A program made the position numbers and the translations under genes. From Pseudorhodobacter turbinis (GTDB lineage: Bacteria; Pseudomonadota; Alphaproteobacteria; Rhodobacterales; Rhodobacteraceae), in assembly GCF_005234135.1 (NCBI RefSeq), contig NZ_CP039964.1:1927001-1991000 (forward strand): a DNA stretch of 64,000 nt. The letters are read 5' to 3'. The notes under the pieces are model-generated. The model ran no database searches. It was given only the letters and a program-made list of their open reading frames with translations, and was not told where the DNA came from. Below, one piece after another: positions 17,513 through 25,948 of the stretch; position 1 is the first letter of the stretch; each line of letters opens with the position of its first letter.

Positions 17513-18178
17513 ATGTTGACGTCAAGTGGTACACCGATGTTGCGCGCAGTGGACCCGAACGCCGCCGCGCATGAACGGCTTTACCGCACGTTGCGCAGCC
17601 AAGTAATGTACGGGGAATTGCCACCGGGGCAGGCCCTGACCCTGCGCGGCCTTGCGCGGACCTTTGGCGTTTCCATGACCCCTGCACGCGAGGCAGTGCG
17701 CCGTTTGGTCGCCGAGGGCGCGCTGTCGCTTTCGTCCTCAGGCCGGGTGGCCACGCCGGAACTTACCCCTGAGCGCATTGAGGAGCTGGCCTCAATCCGT
17801 GCGCTGTTGGAGCCGGAGCTGGCCTCTCGGGCCCTGCCGCGTGCCCATTTCGCGCTGATTGACCGGTTGGCCGCGATCAATGCCGCCAATAACGATGCGG
17901 TGATGCGGCAAGATGCGGTTGCCTATATCCGCACCAATCTGGAATTCCACCGCACACTTTACCTGCGTGCCCAAGCGCCCGCGATGCTGGCACTGACCGA
18001 AACCGTCTGGCTACAGCTTGGCCCCACCATGTGTGCGCTTTATGGCCGCCTGCGCCGGAATGAGCCGCCACCCTATCACCGCCTTATCCTGAGCGCGCTG
18101 AAGGCGGGGGATGAGCCGGGCCTGCGTCTGGCAATCCGCACGGATGTGACCCAAGGGCTGCGCCATCTGGCCAGCTGA
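17513..18178 (+). CDS. GntR family transcriptional regulator, FadR/FCD subgroup
   Basis: A 221-residue regulator. The N-terminal winged helix (ERLYRTLRSQVMYGELPPGQ ... LARTFGVSMTPAREAVRRLVAEG) is followed by a helical FCD ligand domain with the metal/ligand-binding pattern around ELASIRALLEPELASRAL and NLEFHRTLY. FCD proteins usually sense organic acids. It starts 13 bases after the metallopeptidase gene and is followed by deoD, so the three may be co-transcribed, but neither neighbour reveals its ligand. An in-frame ATG at 17468 would overlap the previous gene and is less likely. Confidence 0.9.
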   Translation: MLTSSGTPMLRAVDPNAAAHERLYRTLRSQVMYGELPPGQALTLRGLARTFGVSMTPAREAVRRLVAEGALSLSSSGRVATPELTPERIEELASIRALLEPELASRALPRAHFALIDRLAAINAANNDAVMRQDAVAYIRTNLEFHRTLYLRAQAPAMLALTETVWLQLGPTMCALYGRLRRNEPPPYHRLILSALKAGDEPGLRLAIRTDVTQGLRHLAS

Positions 18179-18241
18179 TTTCAGGGCTTTTACTGGGCGT
18201 GTCGGTCGCTTAGGCTGTGCCAAACCGTAGCGGAGGATCAG

Positions 18242-18946
18242 ATGACCATTCATATCGGCGCCAAGCCCGGTGATATTGCCGAAACCGTTTTGATGCCGGG
18301 CGATCCCTACCGCGCCCGCTGGGCCGCCGAGACATTCCTGGAGGATGCAAAACTGGTCAATGAAGTGCGCGGGATGCTGGGATATACTGGCACTTGGCGC
18401 GGTCATAAGGTGACGATCCAAGGCTCTGGCATGGGGATGCCGTCCCTGTCGATTTATGCGAATGAGTTGATCCGCGATTACGGCGCGCAAACCTTGATCC
18501 GTATCGGATCGGCCGGTGCGATGCAGCCACAGCTTAACGTGCGCGATCTTGTTCTGGCGATGTCGGCCTGCACCCTTACCACCCCGTCACGCGGCATTTT
18601 CAAAGAGCTGAACTTTGCCCCGACCGCTGATTTCGGCTTGCTGCATGCAGCATGGACGGCGGCACAAAGTATGGATGCGACCTGTCATGCGGGGCAAATT
18701 TATTCCTCGGATGTGTTTTATGACGAACGGCCCGACCTGAACGAACAGATGCAGCGTCACGGCGTTCTGGCGGTGGAAATGGAGGCGGCAGAGCTTTACA
18801 CGCTGGCCGCGCGCTATGGCCGCCGTGCCTTGGCTGTGCTGACGATTTCGGACCATTTGCTGACCCATGAGGCCTTGCCCAGCGATCAACGCGAAAGCAG
18901 CTTTGGGGATATGGTTGAACTTGCGCTAACGGCTGCTTTTGCCTGA
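18242..18946 (+). CDS. deoD: Purine-nucleoside phosphorylase, DeoD type
   Basis: Cleaves purine (deoxy)ribonucleosides with phosphate to base and pentose-1-phosphate in purine salvage. The family signatures are all present: [45 protein letters not shown], and [20 protein letters not shown] with the substrate-binding [19 protein letters not shown] contains the catalytic Asp. The 234-residue length is normal for the hexameric bacterial form. GGAGG precedes the ATG by 5-6 bases. Confidence 0.96.
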   Translation: MTIHIGAKPGDIAETVLMPGDPYRARWAAETFLEDAKLVNEVRGMLGYTGTWRGHKVTIQGSGMGMPSLSIYANELIRDYGAQTLIRIGSAGAMQPQLNVRDLVLAMSACTLTTPSRGIFKELNFAPTADFGLLHAAWTAAQSMDATCHAGQIYSSDVFYDERPDLNEQMQRHGVLAVEMEAAELYTLAARYGRRALAVLTISDHLLTHEALPSDQRESSFGDMVELALTAAFA

Positions 18947-18956
18947 AGCGGCGCGC

Positions 18957-19163
18957 CTAAACCTTGGGCGGTTTCAGGCAGTCGCGGGGCTCTTTGCCCG
19001 CAGGTGGGTCCATTGTTGCCCGACAGGCCGCGCAGATATAGTGGTTTGGCCCGCCCGTTCGGTCCAGCCGCCAACGGCAAGCCCGTGTCAGCGTGGAGTT
19101 GCGGCGTGACAGCCACATGTAAAGCAAGGTACCAATAAGAAGCGCGAGAAGAAGCAGGGGCAT
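18957..19163 (-). CDS. Small membrane-anchored protein with Cys pair
   Basis: A 68-residue protein starting at ATG 19163: one N-terminal membrane segment (PLLLLALLIGTLLYMWL), then a basic stretch, then NHYICAACRATMDPP, whose CxxC could bind zinc or form a disulfide, and a second CLKPP. The frame is open back to 19223, but that extension lacks a ribosome site. Family not recognised by name; small proteins of this layout occur in relatives. It is convergent with deoD. Confidence 0.65.
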   Translation of the reverse strand: MPLLLLALLIGTLLYMWLSRRNSTLTRACRWRLDRTGGPNHYICAACRATMDPPAGKEPRDCLKPPKV

Positions 19164-19311
19164 TCTAACCTGAGGGTTGGGAGATATCACGGGCCAAGCT
19201 AGCCAGCGGGTGTCGACTGTCAAGCGTTCTGCTCGACGAAAGGCCGACCTATCCTATCCGGATATAGGGGCGAGTTTTACGCCCCCGTACGATCGTGATG
19301 CTGCAAAAGCA

Positions 19312-19452
19312 TCAAGCGGCTGTCAAATACTCGCAATATTCAGGAGTTTCGCAGGTAATTTCTGTCTCTGCGTCGAAATAGGCATAGGCCTGTTCAAGAA
19401 CTTCCAAAGCGGCTTTGGCTTTGATGTCTGCGGCGTTGGTTTCGTTTGTCAT
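19312..19452 (-). CDS. 46-residue hypothetical protein
   Basis: Short acidic protein: MTNETNAADIKAKAALEVL, EQAYAYFDAETEITCETPEY, then CEYLTAA and stop. GAGG lies five bases before ATG 19452. The predicted long helix, then a Cys-containing tail, and the good codon use suggest a real small gene; it occupies an otherwise empty gap between the membrane protein and the sdhB terminator. No function can be assigned. Confidence 0.6.
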   Translation of the reverse strand: MTNETNAADIKAKAALEVLEQAYAYFDAETEITCETPEYCEYLTAA

Positions 19453-19556
19453 GTGAACCTCGTATGGGTAACAGGTTCCTCCCTTGCAAATACCTAGTCC
19501 TGATGGCAGGCCATCACAAGCTGCTCATTCTGCATTGCAGCATTGCGTTTGGCGCA

Positions 19557-19583
19557 CAAAAAAACGGCCCACAAAGGGGCCGC
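19557..19583 (-). terminator. Rho-independent terminator of the sdh operon
   Basis: Read on the minus strand: CGGCCC stem (19582-19577), loop, GGGCCG (19570-19565), then seven or more T. It begins about 20 bases after the sdhB stop codon. Confidence 0.85.
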
Positions 19584-19602
19584 TTTTCCGAATGGCGTGG
19601 GA

Positions 19603-20379
19603 TCAAACGACCCGCTCGACCATCTTTTTCTTGATCGCGGCAATCGCCTTGGCAGGGTTCAACCCTTTGGGGCAGGTCTTGGCGCAGTTCATGATGGTAT
19701 GGCAACGGTAAAGCTTGAAGGGATCTTCCAGATCATCAAGCCGTTCCGGTGTTGCCTCATCGCGGCTGTCGATGATCCAGCGGTAAGCATGCAGCAACGC
19801 CGCCGGGCCAAGGTAGCGGTCAGAGTTCCACCAGTAAGACGGGCAGGAGGTAGAGCAGCAAGCGCACATTACGCACTCATAAAGACCGTCCAGCTTTTCG
19901 CGGTCCTCGATGCTTTGACGCCATTCCTTGGCGGGCGTGTTGGTCTTGGTTTCCAGCCATGGCATGATAGAGGCGTGTTGGGCATAGAAATGCGTAAGAT
20001 CAGGGATCAAATCCTTGACCACAGGCAAATGCGGCAATGGGTAGATTTTCACATCGCCCTTTACCTCGTCCAGACCGTAAATACAGGCCAGCGTGTTGAT
20101 GCCACCAATATTCATCGCGCAAGATCCGCAGATCCCTTCGCGGCAAGACCGGCGGAAGGTCAGCGTCGGGTCAATCTCGTTCTTGATCTTGATCAGCGCG
20201 TCCAGAACCATCGGGCCGCAACTGTCCATATCGACGAAATAAGTGTCGACCCGTGGGTTTTCACCATCGTCCGGCGTCCAGCGATAGATCTGGAACTTGC
20301 GAACGTTGCTACCGCTTGGTTTTGGCCATGTTTTGCCAGTGCGGATGGTGGAGTTCTTGGGCAGGGTGAATTGAACCAT
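19603..20379 (-). CDS. sdhB: Succinate dehydrogenase iron-sulfur subunit SdhB
   Basis: Iron-sulfur subunit of complex II, passing electrons from FAD in SdhA to ubiquinone. The [2Fe-2S] site is [21 protein letters not shown] and the [4Fe-4S] and [3Fe-4S] ligands are in [16 protein letters not shown] and [17 protein letters not shown]. The 258-residue length is normal. It is the last gene of the sdhC-D-A-lipoprotein-lipoprotein-FkbM-sdhB unit, 12 bases behind the methyltransferase gene and followed by a terminator. Confidence 0.98.
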   Translation of the reverse strand: MVQFTLPKNSTIRTGKTWPKPSGSNVRKFQIYRWTPDDGENPRVDTYFVDMDSCGPMVLDALIKIKNEIDPTLTFRRSCREGICGSCAMNIGGINTLACIYGLDEVKGDVKIYPLPHLPVVKDLIPDLTHFYAQHASIMPWLETKTNTPAKEWRQSIEDREKLDGLYECVMCACCSTSCPSYWWNSDRYLGPAALLHAYRWIIDSRDEATPERLDDLEDPFKLYRCHTIMNCAKTCPKGLNPAKAIAAIKKKMVERVV

Positions 20380-20391
20380 CGGTCCCTCTCC

Positions 20392-21135
20392 TTACGTCTT
20401 GGGTTTTGCGGGGGCCGGTGTGTGCCACCGGGTGAACAGGACATCCATCAGGCGCGGTGCGCCGCCACCTTTGCCATCGCCGGTCATCCGCAACACATCG
20501 CGGAATTCAAGGCCGGCAGCGGCGAGGCGGGTGATGATCTGGCTGGGCGGGGCGATACTGGAAAAACGCTGTGTCAGCGACAGTTCCAATATCACAAAGT
20601 CTGTGCGTTTCAGGGTTTCCGTGGCACCGGCAAGCACCTCATCCTCAAACCCTTCGGTATCGATTTTAAGGCCAACACGACCGGGGAAATCAGCGGCAAG
20701 CATATCCAGCGTGGTCACAGAAACCTCGCGTGTTTCCATACGGGTGAAGCTGGAAGAAATTCGGTCCGTGCGGGTGCTAAGGCTGGCCATCGCGCCATGC
20801 TCCCCCTTGTCCGAAAAGGGAATGTTGAGCGTCATTCTGCCCTGCGTCCGCCCCAATGCGGTTTCAAAAAACTGCGCTTTCTTGGGGGTATTTACATCCT
20901 TCAGCACGGCCCGCGATTCCGCACGCGGGTCAACCAGAACAAAGCTGGTGTCGGGGAAGGCCTCATACAGAAAGGGGGTGCCAAGATCGACGCCGACATC
21001 AAACACCACATCAGGCATAAGGGCATAGCGTTGCAGATGCCCGGATTTGGACTTATCTGCAATCGCCGTCAGTCCTTTGCGCCGCAAAAAGCGGTTCACT
21101 TGGGTACGGTCGATCTGGGCGGTTTGCAGGGCCAT
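20392..21135 (-). CDS. FkbM-family methyltransferase inside the sdh operon
   Basis: A 247-residue SAM-dependent methyltransferase-like protein. The SAM-binding region is FDVGVDLGTPFLYEAF followed by VLVDPRAESR, and the FkbM hallmark is VTTLDMLAADFPGRVGLKID followed by TEGFEDEVLAGA. FkbM proteins methylate sugars or small molecules, often in cell-surface or secondary metabolism. It begins 3 bases after the preceding lipoprotein gene and ends 12 bases before sdhB, so it is transcribed with complex II; no role in complex II is known to me. Confidence 0.88.
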   Translation of the reverse strand: MALQTAQIDRTQVNRFLRRKGLTAIADKSKSGHLQRYALMPDVVFDVGVDLGTPFLYEAFPDTSFVLVDPRAESRAVLKDVNTPKKAQFFETALGRTQGRMTLNIPFSDKGEHGAMASLSTRTDRISSSFTRMETREVSVTTLDMLAADFPGRVGLKIDTEGFEDEVLAGATETLKRTDFVILELSLTQRFSSIAPPSQIITRLAAAGLEFRDVLRMTGDGKGGGAPRLMDVLFTRWHTPAPAKPKT

Positions 21136-21138
21136 CGC

Positions 21139-21438
21139 CTAATTCTTCCAATCGCTGCGCGAGTAGAGCGGCTGCGTCGGTGGCTGCCTTGATTTCTGAT
21201 ACACGCATTGATCAAAAACCGCCGAAGGGTCGCGGCCCATCAGGTAGTCAGAGGTGACACCCAATTTCAGGCGTGCAAGGGCGTTGCCTTTACTGTTGAC
21301 GCCGACCCCCACTTCGCCATGCGGGCCAGTGGTTGCATGTGCGCGGCCAAGGCATTGCCGTTCGGCCTGCTCTACCGAAACCGGACCGCAGGCTGTCAGT
21401 GCCAAAAGTGCTGCTGCCGCCGCGCCGCGTCCGATCAT
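21139..21438 (-). CDS. Small lipoprotein, second of a coupled pair in the sdh operon
   Basis: From ATG 21438: MIGRGAAAAALLALTACGP, a lipoprotein signal peptide with lipobox LTAC, then about 80 hydrophilic residues with two further cysteines (ERQCLGRA, FDQCVY) that could form a disulfide. Its ATG overlaps the stop of the preceding lipoprotein gene (ATGA), which decides the start over the longer frame to 21474. Function unknown. Confidence 0.75.
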   Translation of the reverse strand: MIGRGAAAAALLALTACGPVSVEQAERQCLGRAHATTGPHGEVGVGVNSKGNALARLKLGVTSDYLMGRDPSAVFDQCVYQKSRQPPTQPLYSRSDWKN

Positions 21439-21755
21439 AGCGACACCCCCGGAATTCCGGCGCCAAGCACGCATTGCACGGTGCCCGGGCGTTGCAGGAT
21501 CGTTGCGATGGTTTGCACGGTGCGTGTGCCGGCGCGGGTGCCAACATCCTTGGCCAACAGCAAAATCTCATCGGTGCTGGCATTGTCGAGGATGCAAACA
21601 GTCACCGCCTCGGCCTGAGGGCCGGGCAAGCGCTGTTGCACCACCGGCAGGATCACCGTTTTTGCCGTGCTGCGCGTGATTTGCTCCACCGGATTGGTGG
21701 TTGTGCAGGCAGAGACCGCCAGCACAAAAATCAAAGGCAGGGCCAAGCAGCGCAT
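21435..21755 (-). CDS. Small lipoprotein, first of a coupled pair in the sdh operon
   Basis: A 106-residue protein with signal peptide and lipobox ([20 protein letters not shown]), then a helical domain with two cysteines (VTVCILDNA, TVQCVLGAG). Its ATG overlaps the sdhA stop (TGATG) and its stop overlaps the next ATG, so the whole sdhA-lipoprotein-lipoprotein stretch is translationally coupled. Function unknown; likely an outer- or inner-membrane periplasmic lipoprotein. Confidence 0.78.
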   Translation of the reverse strand: MRCLALPLIFVLAVSACTTTNPVEQITRSTAKTVILPVVQQRLPGPQAEAVTVCILDNASTDEILLLAKDVGTRAGTRTVQTIATILQRPGTVQCVLGAGIPGVSL

Positions 21756-23557
21756 CAGTAAACGCGCGCTTTGGGGGCGATCTTCTTCATGTCGATGCCG
21801 CCATCTTCTAGCTTGGTCAGCGGGTCCATATGCACGGGTCGCGTCGTCAGCGTTACCTTGTTGCCGTCGATATGCGACAAAGAGTGGACGCGCCAGTTTA
21901 CATCGTCGCGATCCGGATAATCCTCATGCGCATGGGCGCCGCGGGATTCCTTGCGCGCCTCGGCGGCCACGATGGTTGCCAGCGCGTTTGGCATCAGGTT
22001 GCCCAGCTCCAGCGTTTCCATCAAGTCAGAGTTCCAAACCATTGAGCGGTCCGTCACTTTGAGGTCATCCATTTTGGCAGCGATTGCTGTCATCTTGACC
22101 ACGCCTTCGGCCAGCGTTTTGTCGGTACGGAACACGGCAGCATCGGCCTGCATCGTGGTCTGCATTTCCATCCGCAGATCGGCAGTGGCGATGGAGCCAT
22201 CAGCGTGACGCACGGCATCAAAACGGCCAAGCGCCTTGTCGACTTCGGCTGTGTTCACCGGTTCGTTGCGCTCTTTGGGGTCCAGGATTTCACCCGCGCG
22301 GATCGCAGCAGCGCGGCCAAAGACCACAAGGTCGATCAAGGAGTTGGAACCAAGACGGTTCGCGCCATGCACCGAGGCACAGCCCGCTTCACCCACAGCC
22401 ATCAGGCCGGGGAAGATGGCATCCGGGTTGTCCTTGGTCGGGTTCAATACCTCGCCAAAGTAGTTGGTCGGAATGCCGCCCATGTTGTAATGCACGGTCG
22501 GGATAACCGGGATCGGCTCTTTTTGCAGATCGACACCGGCAAAGATGCGCGCGGATTCGGAAATGCCCGGAAGCCGCAGGTCCAGCGTCGCCTTGGGCAG
22601 GTGGTTAAGGTTAAGGTGGATGTGGTCCTTATTCGGCCCGACACCGCGCCCTTCGCGGATCTCGATTGTCATGCAGCGGCTGACAACGTCACGGCTGGCC
22701 AAATCCTTATAGGTCGGGGCGTAACGCTCCATAAAGCGCTCCCCTTCGGAGTTGGTCAGATAACCGCCTTCGCCCCGCGCCCCTTCGGTGATCAAACAGC
22801 CGGAGCCGTAGATGCCGGTGGGGTGGAACTGCACGAATTCCATATCCTGAAGCGCCAGACCTGCGCGGGCAACCATGCCGTTGCCGTCGCCGGTGCAAGT
22901 ATGCGCCGAGGTGGCCGAGAAGAACGCACGGCCATAGCCGCCTGTGGCAAGCACAACCATCTTGGCGTTGAACACATGAATAGTGCCGTCATCAAGTTTC
23001 CATGCGACGATGCCGGTGCAACGCCCGTCTGTGATGATCAGATCCAGTGCGAAATATTCAATAAAGAATTCAGCGTTGTGCTTCAGCGACTGACCATAAA
23101 GCGTGTGCAAGATCGCGTGGCCGGTCCGGTCCGCTGCGGCGCAGGTGCGCTGCACAGGGGGGCCTTCGCCGAATTCGGTGGTGTGGCCGCCAAAGGGACG
23201 CTGGTAGATCTTGCCCTCTTCGGTGCGCGAGAAAGGCACGCCGTAATGCTCCAGCTCATAGACCGCCTTAGGGGCCTCGCGTGCGAGGTATTCCATCGCG
23301 TCGGTATCGCCCAGCCAGTCAGACCCTTTTACGGTGTCATACATGTGCCACTGCCAGTTGTCCGGCCCCATATTCGAAAGGGAGGCGGCGATGCCACCTT
23401 GTGCGGCAACTGTATGCGAGCGGGTCGGGAAAACTTTGGTGACGCAGGCCGTGCGCAGGCCCTGTTCGGCCATGCCAAGCGTTGCGCGCAGGCCGGCACC
23501 ACCAGCCCCCACAACAACTACATCGTATTCATGTGTCTCGTATTCATAAGCGGTCAT
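21755..23557 (-). CDS. sdhA: Succinate dehydrogenase flavoprotein subunit SdhA
   Basis: Catalytic FAD subunit of complex II, oxidising succinate to fumarate. Seen are the dinucleotide-binding [19 protein letters not shown], the flavinylation motif [10 protein letters not shown] (His covalently bound to FAD), the active-site region [26 protein letters not shown] and the C-terminal NWRVHSL. The 600-residue length is standard. The frame is open to 23680, but GAAGGAC just before ATG 23557 and the family start ([19 protein letters not shown]) fix the beginning. It follows sdhD by 10 bases. Confidence 0.98.
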   Translation of the reverse strand: MTAYEYETHEYDVVVVGAGGAGLRATLGMAEQGLRTACVTKVFPTRSHTVAAQGGIAASLSNMGPDNWQWHMYDTVKGSDWLGDTDAMEYLAREAPKAVYELEHYGVPFSRTEEGKIYQRPFGGHTTEFGEGPPVQRTCAAADRTGHAILHTLYGQSLKHNAEFFIEYFALDLIITDGRCTGIVAWKLDDGTIHVFNAKMVVLATGGYGRAFFSATSAHTCTGDGNGMVARAGLALQDMEFVQFHPTGIYGSGCLITEGARGEGGYLTNSEGERFMERYAPTYKDLASRDVVSRCMTIEIREGRGVGPNKDHIHLNLNHLPKATLDLRLPGISESARIFAGVDLQKEPIPVIPTVHYNMGGIPTNYFGEVLNPTKDNPDAIFPGLMAVGEAGCASVHGANRLGSNSLIDLVVFGRAAAIRAGEILDPKERNEPVNTAEVDKALGRFDAVRHADGSIATADLRMEMQTTMQADAAVFRTDKTLAEGVVKMTAIAAKMDDLKVTDRSMVWNSDLMETLELGNLMPNALATIVAAEARKESRGAHAHEDYPDRDDVNWRVHSLSHIDGNKVTLTTRPVHMDPLTKLEDGGIDMKKIAPKARVY

Positions 23558-23567
23558 GGTCTGTCCT

Positions 23568-23939
23568 TCAAAGCGCGATGCGCGCAAGGGCGAAAAGCCC
23601 GGTTGCGGTGATCGCGTAGGAAAGTGAAATTGCAATGATGACAAGCACACGACGGGCGGAACCCTGTGTGTAATCCTCAATCATCATGGTCGCACCTTTG
23701 GCGAAATGGCGCATGCCGACGAAAATCACCAGCGCGGTCAGGATGGCGGGGAAGGGCCGCGCAAAGGTGGCGACGACCTCTTCTTGGGTGCCACCAAGGG
23801 CAGAGCCGAAGATATAGAGCCATGCAGGCACCATGAACGCCAGCCCGACGGCCGAGACGGTCATATACCAATGGTGTTCGGTGCCGGAATGGGCAGAGCC
23901 CTTGCCCATAGCGCGCTTGCGGTCGGTTAGATAACGCAT
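23568..23939 (-). CDS. sdhD: Succinate dehydrogenase membrane anchor subunit SdhD
   Basis: Hydrophobic anchor of complex II with three membrane segments (around 30-50 [20 protein letters not shown], 60-80 and 95-115) that, with SdhC, binds heme b and ubiquinone. N-terminal [19 protein letters not shown] and HHWYM are typical of the alphaproteobacterial form. It lies 11 bases after sdhC and 10 before sdhA. Confidence 0.94.
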   Translation of the reverse strand: MRYLTDRKRAMGKGSAHSGTEHHWYMTVSAVGLAFMVPAWLYIFGSALGGTQEEVVATFARPFPAILTALVIFVGMRHFAKGATMMIEDYTQGSARRVLVIIAISLSYAITATGLFALARIAL

Positions 23940-23950
23940 GGTCGCCCCCT

Positions 23951-24337
23951 TTATTGCACAAGAATGATTGTGATGATGGTCAGAACGACCGATCCGATGA
24001 TGCAGGCCCAGCCCAGCTTTTCAGCGGTGGGAATGTCGAAACCCTTGCCGGAATCCCAATACAGATGCCGTAGCCCTGCAAGGTAGTGATACCAGATAGC
24101 CCAAAGCGAGGCAGTGAACACCAGATCCCCGAACCACGATGTCGCGACCGCATTGGCGGTGGCGAAGGCCTCGGGCGAAGTCGCGGCGGCCAAAAGCCAC
24201 CAGACCGCCAGCATGGTGCCGACGATCAGCCCGTTGCCGGTGATCCGCGTCAAAATCGACGTCATCGACGTCAACTGCGGGCGGTAAATCTGCAAGTGTG
24301 GGGAAAGGGGCCGTTCAACCCGCTTTGCGTTTGCCAT
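23951..24337 (-). CDS. sdhC: Succinate dehydrogenase cytochrome b556 subunit SdhC
   Basis: Membrane subunit of complex II. The signature RPLSPHLQIYRPQLTSMTSILTRITG matches the SdhC family, and the heme-ligand region is LRHLYWDSGKGFDI (His). Three membrane segments and 128 residues are normal. It is the first gene of the sdh operon; about 350 bases upstream separate it from mch and contain the paired GTGATCAC sites. Confidence 0.96.
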   Translation of the reverse strand: MANAKRVERPLSPHLQIYRPQLTSMTSILTRITGNGLIVGTMLAVWWLLAAATSPEAFATANAVATSWFGDLVFTASLWAIWYHYLAGLRHLYWDSGKGFDIPTAEKLGWACIIGSVVLTIITIILVQ

Positions 24338-24484
24338 TGTTTCATCCCTCGTGGCTGCGCCCGGCGGGGGAGGCCCGCGCTTTAGGCTTGCTGCTTTGGT
24401 GTATGCATAGCCTATTTTCCGCCCGAGTCACGAGAGGAGAGTCTAAAAATCTTGGGTTTTCGCGGATGTTGGGGCAGAAAAGTG

Positions 24485-24525
24485 ATCTATGTGATCACTA
24501 TACAGCATTTTGTGATCACATAGAT
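24485..24525. promoter_or_regulatory. sdhC: Paired GTGATCAC operator in a 14-bp inverted repeat upstream of sdhC
   Basis: ATCTATGTGATCAC (24485-24498) and its exact reverse complement GTGATCACATAGAT (24512-24525) are separated by 13 bases. Each arm contains the palindrome GTGATCAC; the two centres are 21 bp apart, two helical turns. They lie 150-190 bases upstream of the sdhC start. The same arrangement recurs upstream of sucC. Inferred to be the operator of a dimeric or tetrameric regulator of TCA genes; the protein is unknown. Confidence 0.75.
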
Positions 24526-24624
24526 GGCAGCTCTTTTTGGCGATACGGCCCCATTTTGTACCTTTGGGAAAATGTGAGCGCCTTGAGGGGCGCAAAGTTT
24601 CCGGTCGCCTCAGCGGCTTGAAGG

Positions 24625-24664
24625 AAGCTAGCGCGGGTTTGTGATCACAAACCTGCGCTAGCTT
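24625..24664. promoter_or_regulatory. 40-bp palindrome centred on GTGATCAC between mch and sdhC
   Basis: AAGCTAGCGCGGGTTTGTGA (24625-24644) is followed directly by its reverse complement with one mismatch (24645-24664); the centre is TTTGTGATCACAAA. It lies 24 bases after the mch stop and about 290 bases upstream of sdhC. As DNA it is a third copy of the operator seen at sdhC and sucC; as RNA it would be a 20-bp stem with almost no loop and could terminate or protect the mch transcript. There is no run of T after it on the minus strand, which favours the operator reading. Confidence 0.65.
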
Positions 24665-24687
24665 GAGGCCTTTGACTGTGACAGCGA

Positions 24688-25716
24688 TCAGGTCGGGATC
24701 AGTGCCCAGTAGTCAAGATCCAGCAGGACGGACGGATCGTATTTCCCGTCCTCACCGCGCAGGGCAAAGGGGGCGGCACCATGTTTGACCGCGACAAGGC
24801 GCAGGCGGATGGCACCGACACCGGGGGCAGAGGTCTCGGCCTTGTCGAGCACCTCTGACCACGCCCGCACCGTATCGCCTGCAAAGCAGGGGTTGGCATG
24901 GGCACCCGCATTCAGCGCCACGATCATCTGCGCATTGGCCAAACCGTTGAACGAAAGCGCCCGCGCCAGCGAGATCACATGACCGCCATAAATCAGGCGA
25001 CGGCCATCCTCGCGGTTGGTGGCGTCGAAATGGACCTTGGCGGTGTTCTGCCACAGGCGGGTGGCCAGCATATGCTCGGCTTCTTCCACCGTGACGCCGT
25101 CGATATGATCGATCTGTTCGCCAATGGCATAGTCGCCCCAGCGATGCGGCTCTCCGGCCAAGGTGAAATCATAATCGCTGAAATCCAGCCCCTCGGGGAC
25201 CACCAAACGGTCAGGGGTGACGATCTTGGGCAGGTCGGGGATCACGGTTTCGGGGGCGGCTGTGTCGCGGTTCTTGCGCACCATCACCCAGCGGACATAT
25301 TCCAGAACCGCCTCGCCGCGTTGGTTGATCCCGCGTGTGCGCACATAAACAACACCGGATTTCCCGTTGGAGTTTTGTTTCAACCCGATGACCTGCGATT
25401 CCGACCGCAACGTATCCCCCGGATAGACCGGCGCCAGCCAGCGCCCGTCGCCATAGCCAAGGTTAGCCACGGCATTCAGCGAAATATCGGGAACGGTTTT
25501 GCCAAAAACGGTGTGGAAGGCGATCAGATCATCCAGTGGTGACCCTTCCAGCCCGCAAGCCCCCGCGAAATCATCCGAGGAATAAAGCGCATGGCGGGCG
25601 GGATAAAGCGCGTGGTAAAGCGCACGCTCACCCTCGGCCAAGGTGCGGGGGACGGCATGTTGGATCACCTCACCCAAAGTGTAATCTTCGAAAAAACGGC
25701 CGGGATTGGTTTTCAT
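24688..25716 (-). CDS. mch: Mesaconyl-CoA hydratase (beta-methylmalyl-CoA dehydratase)
   Basis: Hydratase of the ethylmalonyl-CoA pathway, interconverting mesaconyl-CoA and beta-methylmalyl-CoA. A 342-residue tandem MaoC/hotdog protein: the first domain contains the start FFEDYTLGEVIQHAVPRTLAEGE and LYPARHALYSSDDFA, and the second has DYAIGEQIDHIDGVTVEEAEHMLATRLWQNTAKVHFD. It is the last gene of mcl2-nnrU-DUF1737-mch, which puts two enzymes of the same pathway in one unit, and ecm and ccr lie 14-17 kb away in the same window. Confidence 0.93.
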   Translation of the reverse strand: MKTNPGRFFEDYTLGEVIQHAVPRTLAEGERALYHALYPARHALYSSDDFAGACGLEGSPLDDLIAFHTVFGKTVPDISLNAVANLGYGDGRWLAPVYPGDTLRSESQVIGLKQNSNGKSGVVYVRTRGINQRGEAVLEYVRWVMVRKNRDTAAPETVIPDLPKIVTPDRLVVPEGLDFSDYDFTLAGEPHRWGDYAIGEQIDHIDGVTVEEAEHMLATRLWQNTAKVHFDATNREDGRRLIYGGHVISLARALSFNGLANAQMIVALNAGAHANPCFAGDTVRAWSEVLDKAETSAPGVGAIRLRLVAVKHGAAPFALRGEDGKYDPSVLLDLDYWALIPT

Positions 25717-25740
25717 GGCATCGGTCCTTGGCAGCGAGGG

Positions 25741-25944
25741 TCAGTGTTGGCCCAGTTTGATGTCGGGTGAATAGGTGCCGGGGGCGTCCTTGATCACGGC
25801 CTGCCCACAGCGCATCACACCCTTGGCCGCATCCCATGCATAGGTGGGGGAACCGTGCAGCTCCCAGCCCTTGTTCAGCGCGTCGGTCACTTTGTGGCAA
25901 AAAGCCGAGGTGTCTTCTTCGGTCAGTAGGCGGTAAAGTTTCAT
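25741..25944 (-). CDS. DUF1737 domain protein
   Basis: A 67-residue protein, MKLYRLLTEEDTSAFCHKV, then NKGWELHGSPTYAWD, the WELHGSP stretch being characteristic of DUF1737. Starting at ATG 25944 it sits four bases after the nnrU stop. No function is known; position between nnrU and mch suggests only co-transcription. Confidence 0.85.
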   Translation of the reverse strand: MKLYRLLTEEDTSAFCHKVTDALNKGWELHGSPTYAWDAAKGVMRCGQAVIKDAPGTYSPDIKLGQH

Positions 25945-25948
25945 GGGA

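Noticed and set aside
19543-21192. 549-codon plus-strand open frame across sdhB and the FkbM gene
   Set aside because: Antisense to two clearly identified genes with conserved motifs; reads as a GC-rich mirror frame.
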